Shown: in pieces, positions 56,144 through 64,000 of the stretch
Layout: each line of letters begins with the position of its first letter
Numbering within the stretch: position 1 is the first letter of the stretch
Source: Nageia nagi
Lineage: Eukaryota > Pinophyta
Reading direction: 5' to 3'
DNA: 64,000 nucleotides
Assembly: GCA_050084985.1 (NCBI GenBank)
Contig: JBITNC010000001.1
Location: forward strand, 167,834,001-167,898,000
Made by a program: the position numbers and the translations under genes
The notes under the pieces: model-generated
Databases searched by the model: none
What the model was told of the DNA's origin: nothing
Seen by the model: the letters and a program-made list of their open reading frames with translations, nothing else

Positions 56144-56895
56144 TGTACACTAAAAATAATGCATAAATGATAAATCAATGTACTATTTGTCTACAATGTA
56201 ATATTGAAGCATATATCAAAAATTGACATCAAACAAACATGATAATCAATTTATCTTCATTGCATTCATATTAACATGAAATAATAAAGATCACACATTC
56301 ATGCCATAACACACCATAGAAAATGCATGTCAACAACAGCCTAGAAGTTTATCACTAGTTGCATGAAAGGAGTAGATATATGAACAAAAATAAAGATGAG
56401 AATAAGAAAAATGAAGGGTTTAATGAATCTATGCAGAGGTGGTGCTATGAAACACCATTGTTGGTTGGGTAGAAGGATATTGCATATTTTTGGTTTCTCT
56501 CTCTTGATATCTATCAATATCATTTATGTTGCCTTTAATATTCTTTTATAGCAACATCTTGATCCTCTTTGACTCTTGGGATCATTATCCATTACATTGT
56601 TTGTGGTATCTTTCTTGATATTTGACATTCTTTACATTATATAATGGTCCATTACATTGATTATATTACCTTGGGTATATTTTAACCTCTTTACAATAAA
56701 TATTCCTTGATGCTTTAAAATGAATTATTTAATAAATAATAATTTATTTTAGGCATCTACATTTTACCCCTTTGGAGGTGTGATTAAAGTAATTAAATTA
56801 CATGTCCAAAGAAGAAGTATAGAAGAAAATTTTTGAAAATATTTGAACTCTTCATCCAACATTGCCATGTGATGATGAGGGTCCTTTGCTTAAAA
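56144..56895 (-). mobile_element. Gypsy LTR with a stub of internal DNA (minus)
   Basis: LTR 56144-56761 (TGTACACT...GGCATCTACA on the plus strand), then the complement of a purine tract (TTTTACCCCTTTGG) and about 130 bp of pre-LTR spacer that matches 25440-25560. The rest of this element is cut off by the next LTR at 56896. Confidence 0.85.
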
Positions 56896-58281
56896 TGTAG
56901 ACTAAAAATAATTCATAAATAATAAATTGATGCATTATTTTTCTACAATATAATATTGAAGCATATATCAAAAATATGGCATTCTTACTAATATAATAAA
57001 TGAGATACCTTTATCAGAGCCATATCATTATGAAATAACATGAATCATGCATCAAAAATGATAACTCATTATAAGAAATACACATTGTTAATGGCCTGAA
57101 ATATATAGATTCACACACACTCATTGAAGTATGTAGAACAAGATGAAGAGTATTGTAGATCCAACTTCAAATACAATGACATATCATACATAACACACAT
57201 CATTAATAGCTAAAATATGAAGAATATGACCTCGCATAAAGAACAAGATATGATCATCACAACTAAAGCATAACAAATCCAAGGTTAATTAGTGGTGTAT
57301 AAAGTCATTATTTTAGTTGTGGCACATTCCTTGTAATTACTTGCATATGGAATATCTTTCTTTGATCTTCTTTTATAAATACATTTGTTCTTAAAATCTA
57401 CACCTTTTACATTGATATTTGCTTATTACATTATGTGTGGTCCATTTACACCCTTTTTATAATAACATTATTTAATACAATAAATATGAATTATTAATTA
57501 ATAATAAATCATATTTAGACATATACATTTTATCCCTCTTTGGATATGTAATGAAAAGCATTGAAGTTGCATAATCCAAAGAATTAAAAAATATATATGA
57601 CTAGAATTTAACCATTCTTACTTGAACATTATTGATTTGATGTCCCTTGTATGTCCCTTTTTGGCTTGGTTGCCCCAAGAAAGCTCCATGAATGGGGTGA
57701 TCAAGATAAAAATAAGATGAAGAAAGATGATATTCTAAGGTTTCCCTAGGAATTAATCAGAATCTCTCATCTTGAAGGATCTATGATATCTTTGGATCTA
57801 CTCTCCAGATGGCATCCTTCATCCATTACCCATGATGCAACCAGAAACTCTCTTCTCCTCTCTTGATGGATGGGGGTAACTCCATTTTTAATCTTGATTA
57901 CTTCCTTCTAATCTACTTTTTACCATGTCAACATTAGTATCTACTAAAGCAATCAATCACCATTGGTATCTACAATACAATGGCCAACATATCGATATTG
58001 GTATCTACCAAAGTAGTGGCCAATAAATCGACATTAGTATCTTTCATAGCAGTAGCCAATGAATCACTATAGAATCTACAAAAGTAGTGGCCAATGAGGG
58101 CTTGGATAAAAATAGAGATCTGAATAAAACTCCTTGAATCTTGAATAAAATCTTGCCCCAAGGGACAAAATCCTTCAAAATAATAGGTTCACCAAAATGT
58201 AAACTAAAAATAATGCATAAATAATAAATCAACACACTATTTGTCTATAATATAATATTGAAGCATATATCAGAAATATGG
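56896..58281 (-). mobile_element. Small non-autonomous gypsy derivative (TRIM/LARD-like)
   Basis: On the minus strand: a truncated 5' LTR (58198-58281), a PBS TTGGTGAACC (rc of 58186-58195), only 670 bp of internal DNA without pol, then a pyrimidine-complement tract and a 632 bp 3' LTR (56896-57527). LTR and PBS match the gypsy A/C family, so it could be mobilised by it in trans. Its 5' end is truncated by integrase sequence on the other strand. Confidence 0.75.
57930..58100 (-). repeat. ~36 bp tandem repeats in the small element
   Basis: Five imperfect copies of ATTGGTATCTACCAAAGTAGTGGCCAATAAATCG. On the minus strand they read as a 12-residue repeat (L-A-T-x-x-V-D-T-N-x-D-x) in one open frame. 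Confidence 0.85.
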
Positions 58282-59683
58282 CATCCTTATGAATTTCATT
58301 ACAAGGACAAATATCATATGAAAAAATAAGGAAAGCTAGATTACAATAGTTGGAAGCACTTGATGAGAAGTGAATCAAGACAATTGAACATCAAAAAGCT
58401 TATCATGTAAAAATAAAAGGAGCATTTGAAAAGAAGAAAAAATCAAAGGAATTCAAGATGGGAGATTTGATATTGAAAGAAAATATTAACAAGATAGCTA
58501 CAAATGATGAAGTAAAATGGAAATTTGAATCATATTATTGGATCCATTTGTTATAGTTGAAGAAATAGGATCAAGAGCCTACAAGTTATGATCCATGGAT
58601 GGAAAAGGAGAACTAAAAACCTTCAATTTCACACACCTTAAATGCTTCTTTGCATGAGGTAGTGACTATGTACCTTGCAAAATAATGAACATCTCATGCA
58701 AGGTACATATATTTTATTTTCAATTTTCATTTCTATAATTTATTTCATTATTTTCATGTAGCTAACGATGTGCATTACTATTTGCATGCTAACAAATGCA
58801 TTTAAAAAAATAGATGATGATATTATAATGTCTATGAACCATGTACAGATAAATGTTAGGTCATCGATGACCATCGATATGGCTAGTGAGAGTTCACTCA
58901 CTTAAATGACAAACTGATGATGTAGCCATAAGCAATATGTGGACATTGATTCATCCTTAATGAATGATACAACTTGTTGAGTATCCACATGATTTTTTTT
59001 TTAACCATATAAAGCATAATGTCTTAGGGTCACAAACATAAAATGTATGATCATCGATAGCCATCGATATGACTAGTGAGAATTCACTCACTTAAAAGAT
59101 AAACTAGTGATGCAATTATAAGTAGATTACTAATATTGATTCATCTTCAATGGACAATGTAACTCACTATGTATCCAAAATGTTATCTTGTAGGGTATAT
59201 CTAACACCTTTTATAGGTATCTACATCAAAATAAGGAAATAAATTAATGCAAAATACATGCCATCAATGAAATGCCATATTCTTCATACATCATCAATGA
59301 CATGCTTATCAATGACACTAAAGCTCAAATCAAGTGACCTCTTCTATATCAAGGTATGGATATAAGTGCATAAAATTCTTGATTATCAAAAATGATGAAA
59401 TGACCAAATTCATGGTTGAACAATGTAAGGGGCAAAAGAACCTCTTCTATTTCAAAGATTGGACATGGGATCATAAGACTATTTTGTAGCAAAATTCCTT
59501 CCATGGTATAAATATCACAAAGGGAAAAAACATACAATTATTTAGGTTTTGTCTTAGTTACACCACTCAATCACATGGTAGTGTTAGATGAAGAGTTCAA
59601 GTATTTTCAAAAAAAATCTTTTATACTTCTTCTTTAGATATGTAATTTCTTTGCTTCAATCACACCTCCAAATAGGGGCAAAA
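58282..59683 (+). pseudogene. Gypsy C: integrase C-terminus and pre-LTR spacer
   Basis: I-R-K-A-R-L-Q, L-E-A-L-D-E-K, I-E-H-Q-K-A-Y-H, then F-K-M-G-D-L-I-L-K-E-N-I-N-K and K-F-E-S (58440-58540): the same C-terminal integrase segment as 49424 and 26414. The spacer that follows carries two ~200 bp units with GTGAGAGTTCACTCACTTAAA (58886) and GTGAGAATTCACTCACTTAAA (59086). It ends in a purine tract (AAATAGGGGCAAAA, 59670-59683). Confidence 0.87.
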
Positions 59684-60124
59684 TGTAGATGCCTAAAATG
59701 AATTATTATTTATTAATTAATTCATTTTAAAGCATCAAGTAATATTTATCAATAGATATCAAGACAGAGAAACCAAAAATATGCAATATCCTTATATCTA
59801 ACCAACAATAGTGTTTCATAACACCACCTCTGCATAGATTCATTAAACCCTTTATTTTTCTTATTTACATCTTTATTTCTATTTGTAGATCTACTCCTTT
59901 CACATAGCTAGTGGCATGCTTCTAAGTTGTTGGTGGTGTACATTTTCTATTATGTGTTATAGTGATGGATGCATGATTTGTATTATTTCATGTTGATATG
60001 AATGCAATGAAGGTACATTGATTATCATGTTCATTTGATGTCATATTTTTTATATATGCTTCAATATTACATTATAAATAAATAGTACATCGATTTACCA
60101 TTTATGCATTATTTTTAGTCTACA
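59684..60124 (+). repeat. Gypsy C LTR (441 bp) shared by two half elements
   Basis: TGTAGATGCCTAAAATG...TTTAGTCTACA. It is preceded by a purine tract (as a 3' LTR should be) and followed by a PBS (as a 5' LTR should be). Compared with the ~620 bp family members, about 180 bp of its inner part are missing. Confidence 0.9.
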
Positions 60125-60126
60125 TA

Positions 60127-60136
60127 TTGGTGAACC
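60127..60136 (+). promoter_or_regulatory. Gypsy C primer binding site
   Basis: TTGGTGAACC, two bases inside the LTR end, as in gypsy B. Confidence 0.7.
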
Positions 60137-60381
60137 TAATTATTTCAATTAATCTTGCCCTACCGATGAGATCTTGTGATATTTTTGAGAAGGGATAACA
60201 CTGTTAGCAGAATGTAAAGATTATTTTTAGGCTATCAGATGCGTAAAAATGGAATAAGAAGTAGTATACTTGATATAGAAAGTGATAGATCTTACTAAGT
60301 AGATAATGTTAATATAGAATTTAGGTTAGTAGTTTGTAGTTAGTTCCAAATCCAATAATAGCTACATGATTAACCAATATT

Positions 60382-61560
60382 ATGAGTAGTCAAAGATCCC
60401 AACAAAGCAAAAAAGATTATGATGGTGTAGTCACCTCACCCTTATCAGAAGATATTCGTAATTCTCCCTTACCACCCAAGTACAAGGCCCCCAAGTTTGA
60501 GATGTTTAGTAATGAACAAAATCCAAAGCAGCATCTTATCAGCTTTCAAGAGGAGTGCTTGTTGAAATTGGGATCAAAGGAGAGATTGATGGTCAAATTT
60601 TTCCCAAGGAGTTTAAAAGGTGATGGTAGTCAATGGTTCTATAATTTACCAAGGGTATCATTCAATTTATTAATAAATGTGTTCATGGGTCAATACAAGC
60701 ATAATGTAAAGAGCAAAGAATTGTTACATAGTTGTGTGCCATGCATTAAGAAAATAGTGAAACCATAGAGAAGTGTATTCCAAGGTTCAATAAGGTATGT
60801 CAACCTATTTGTAGTAAATTGGATGAAAGTGAAATTTATGTTATATTTAGAAATTATATTTTATCAATCATTAACTTGCATGCTTCAAGCAATAAGAATA
60901 TGGGATTTGGGGTATTAGTACAAGAATTCTTGCAAAAAGAGAAAGTTTAGCTTGAGTTAGGAAATCTCAAGTATACATACACTCCTTACACTAAGGAGAA
61001 TCAAAGAAAATATATAAAAGAAGAAGAAAATATAGTGAATATGGTTGATACACCTACCTCTTTACCTAAATTTACAAGACCAACCATCACAAGACAAAGA
61101 AGATATACATTTCCAATCCAACCAAGGTTCATTATGAGAGATCTGATGAAAAAATGTTTATTGAAGCCATTACAGAAAACAACACAAGATGATAATATTC
61201 CTATGGGAAAATCTAATGCTTATTCCACTTATCATCAAATAAAAGGTCATGCTACAAATTTTTGCAAAGCATTAGAGGTACCAATCCTAGATCTAACTAC
61301 CCAAGGAAGATATGAAATTGATCAAAAAGATTTAGATCTAAAGGTAATAGTGAATATAGTTTTAGTTGGTAAAGAAATCTATGTTGGATTATGAAAGGGG
61401 CATCCAAGATATATTCCAAATCTAATTACTATTAAACAAGTAAGTGTCCCACCTGATCCAAACACTTTTATCATGATTGAGCAATTGAAAACTAATCCTA
61501 CTAAGATTGGTTTGTATGATCTCATATCTACATTTGAAACACATAGGGACGTATTATATA
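60382..61560 (+). pseudogene. Gypsy C gag and start of the protease region
   Basis: From the ATG at 60382, 128 open codons: Y-K-A-P-K-F-E-M-F-S-N-E-Q-N-P-K-Q-H-L, E-R-L-M-V-K-F-F-P-R-S-L-K-G-D, Q-W-F-Y-N-L-P, F-M-G-Q-Y-K-H-N, i.e. the retrotransposon gag domain. After a frame change come F-N-K-V-C-Q-P-I and S-K-L-D-E-S-E-I, then at 61035-61394 the tail with Y-H-Q-I-K-G-H-A-T-N-F-C-K, a degenerate zinc knuckle. It breaks off at about 61560 before protease. This is the only gag preserved for the gypsy family in the window. Confidence 0.9.
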
Positions 61561-62190
61561 CTTGATATAGAAAGTGGTAGATCTTACTAAGAAGATAATG
61601 TCAATACATAATTTAGGTAGTAATTTGTAATATTTATCTATAATATAATATTGAAGCATATATCAGAAATATGGTATCAGATGAACATGATAATAATGTA
61701 CCTTCATCACATTTGCATCAACATGAAATAATAAATATCACCCATCCATCATCATAACACACCATAGAAAATGCACTCCACCAATGCCCAGGAAGCACAT
61801 CACTAGCTACATGAAAGGAGTAGATCTACGAACATAAATAAAGATACGAATAAGCAAAATGAGGGTTTAATGAATCTATGTAGAGGTGGTGTTACGAAAC
61901 ACTATTGTTATTCAGATAAAATGATATTGCATATTTTTAGTTTCTTTCTCTTGATATATACTGATATCATTTATGTTGCCTTTGATATTCTTGTATAGCA
62001 ATATCTTGATCCTCTATGATTCTTGGGATCATTATCCATAACATTGTTTATGGTGTCTTTCTTGATATTTTACACTCTTTATATTATATAATGGTCCATT
62101 ATATTCATTACATTACCTTGGGGTATATTTTAACCCTCTTTACAAAAATATTTCTTGATTCTTTAAAATGAATTATTTAATAAATAATAG
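61561..62190 (-). repeat. Gypsy leader scrap (+) joined to an inverted gypsy LTR (-)
   Basis: 61561-61627 repeats the leader at 60270-60345 (TTGATATAGAAAGTG-TAGATCTTACTAAG). It joins an LTR in the opposite orientation (about 61630-62190) lacking about 45 bp at its left end and about 25 bp at its right end. The junction shows a rearrangement rather than a clean insertion. Confidence 0.8.
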
Positions 62191-64000
62191 CATCAAACAT
62201 AAAAATAAATAAATAAAAGTGATGCCCGCCATGATACTATGAGCTTGAATTATAGTAGTGGTATGTAATAAACTAAAAATGAATATAAAAAATCATTAAA
62301 TTTGAGATTGCAAAAGAGCTAAAATAATGATACAAATAATAAACAAAATTTGACAATGAAGATTGGTAAATAACAATAGATGCAATTGATAAATAATAAA
62401 TGATGATGACTTTTATTTGGCAAATGACCATGATGATAAAATGACACAAAATAAAGGTAATCAATTGTATTACAATCATGAATAGAACATAATATGATTA
62501 TGAGACAAGATTGATTAAAGAAATGAAAATAATGCATTACAATGAAAACATAAGTATAAAATAATTGCAAAGCACTAATAGAAAAAGTAATTTAAAAAAA
62601 AATGATTCATAACTAAAATGATAAATTTGATAAAAGAATAACATGACTAAGGTATGAATGAGCAAGGGATAACATGAAGTGGACAAGATAAGATAAAATT
62701 TCACTAATTCACAACCATATCAAAAATTGAATAATAACAAAAATTTAAGAAAAATAATTTGGATGGAATTTGGCCAAAGAATAATAAGAATAATAACAAA
62801 CGATGATGAAATATACCAACTCCAAAATGTCACAAATGAATCATGATCAATATGCCAAAAAATATATTTAAATATGACATCAAGTGATAACAAAGAGAAA
62901 ACATGTAAATCAACCTGAAAAACACCATTACAAATTAGCCTTAAATGAGACTTTGATAAAATTTGGATAAGTGAAAAATGATGAATTTTGATGGAAGATA
63001 TTAAGAAAATTTCATGCCAATGGGTAAATTAGATTTAATGACATGATTATAGGTGATTTAGTCCAAACATGAGATCAAATAAATCAAAAAATGGAGATCA
63101 TTTGACCAACATATGAAGCCTAGACTGAAGATAACTTATGATATTGTGACACCCTTCAATGGCCATTGAAAGGGTGTCATGCCAAGTGCCTCAATATTTG
63201 GCTTTTAAAAAGGCATAAAAAACTAAGCTACAAATATTTATATGATGAATGTTCATATATCGAAGACATTCTAAAAAAATATAGAATAAAAGTTGAACAT
63301 CATTTGAGAGGTTAAAAAGGCCAAAATGAAAGGCAATTTTTGAGAATATGATACAAAATAAATTTTAAAAAATGGGTGAATAAATGATGGTAAATCAAGC
63401 ATGCCTACTAAGGCACCACACAAAGTCAAATAGCAAACTTGGGAAACTAATAGAGTAGTCAAAATGAATAATATGGCCAAAGAATGGGTAGAAAATATGA
63501 AGATAAATGATCAATGAAATGATACAATAATATAACATGAAAAACAAGGATGAATATACATGAAAATACAAGCGATAAAAATGCTAATAGACAAAATAAG
63601 AAAGGTGCCATTGAAGGATATCAAAATGTGTCATCAAGTCATCTGTAACATAAGGATATCCCTCAAAAACTATGATATTCACAACTTATGTTCAATCCTA
63701 AGGGCATGACATAAGCCAACTCGAGGTGGCTATGACCCAAGTGGTTACATCCTCATCAAGAACTACATATGGTACTAGATGATAAGAGATACAAATGGAC
63801 ATACAATGATTTCATTGATGAATCATAAATAAGGTTTAAAGACAATATGTCTTGTATCATATAGGCACATAAGGGATCAAATTCCATGCATGTTCAGAAT
63901 TATTCTTTCTCTATTAGGGATTTGAAAGATAATGTCCAACAGTCAACCCTAGAGGAGGACAAAGAGTGATACCAAACAAAATGATTAATGAAAACATTGA
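62191..64000. other. AT-rich spacer, no gene seen
   Basis: Frequent ATGATAAATGATGATGA-like sequence. No recognisable transposon or host domain. Contains the hairpin listed separately. Confidence 0.55.
63147..63179. repeat. Near-perfect hairpin, 16 bp arms, no loop
   Basis: TGACACCCTTCAATGG is followed at once by CCATTGAAAGGGTGTCA, with one extra A in the right arm. It stands out against the AT-rich surroundings. Could be a MITE end fusion or the stem of a small hairpin RNA; no other support. Confidence 0.85.

Noticed and set aside
1-64000. tRNA, rRNA or other structured RNA genes
   Set aside because: I saw no cloverleaf or rRNA signature by eye; a covariance-model scan would be needed to exclude them.

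Overview
This window is repeat-dense, AT-rich nuclear DNA from a large plant genome. The evidence is: plant-specific retrotransposons (Ty1/copia, and Ty3/gypsy with the extra RNase H typical of the Tat/Ogre branch), a CACTA/En-Spm transposase of the TNP2 type, a plant mobile domain, a DUF3444 domain, and many relics of PLS-class pentatricopeptide repeat (PPR) genes with DYW tails. The wording of the PPR relics (for example KQMQL, DMYAKCG, MHDAN-I-SWNAMI) resembles large conifer and other gymnosperm PPR families. A gymnosperm is therefore my best guess, but it is inference. I see no intact host gene. Almost everything is a pseudogene or a transposon at some stage of decay.

Layout. 1-6122: a minus-strand copia element running off the left edge (RT start, integrase, protease, gag, a 3.1 kb leader, PBS, 5' LTR); the leader hides a PPR relic. 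6123-11000: AT-rich DNA with a ~29 bp array, two PPR relics and a very diverged ~119 bp tandem array (8.1-9.1 kb). 11.0-17.4 kb: an orphan TNP2-associated domain, a decayed plant-mobile-domain gene and low-complexity arrays. 17.4-19.7 kb: PPR fragments with a DYW-plus-downstream block inverted among them. 20142-30206: a minus-strand Tat-like gypsy element with a perfect 5 bp target duplication; its 3' LTR is itself split by a 4.57 kb TG...CA insertion that carries PPR fragments. It sits in an unidentified minus-strand gene relic. 33.5-38.4 kb: a PPR graveyard with a ~299 bp tandem array, duplicated DYW blocks and a piece of copia reverse transcriptase without LTRs. 39.1-40.1 kb: telomere-like degenerate repeats in both orientations. 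40446-42840: a truncated copia element (LTR, PBS, gag with a Glu/His-rich extension). 43.98-54.0 kb: a CACTA TNP2 pseudogene with recognisable introns, interrupted by a second Tat-like gypsy (45047-51256) whose insertion point can be read to the base. 54.7-55.35 kb: a DUF3444 relic. 55.4-56.1 kb: more telomere-like repeats. 56144-62190: a pile-up of gypsy LTRs in both orientations, including a TRIM-like small element and a permuted integrase-LTR-gag arrangement. 62.2-64 kb: AT-rich DNA with one notable hairpin.

No operon-like gene cooperation is expected here. The coherent story is one of nested insertion and of repeated capture and duplication of PPR-DYW gene pieces. I found no convincing candidate for a new biochemical system. 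The most distinctive unexplained signals are the ~119 bp array, the shared palindromic tandem motif in the spacer before the 3' LTR of three gypsy copies, and the PPR/DYW block mobility.
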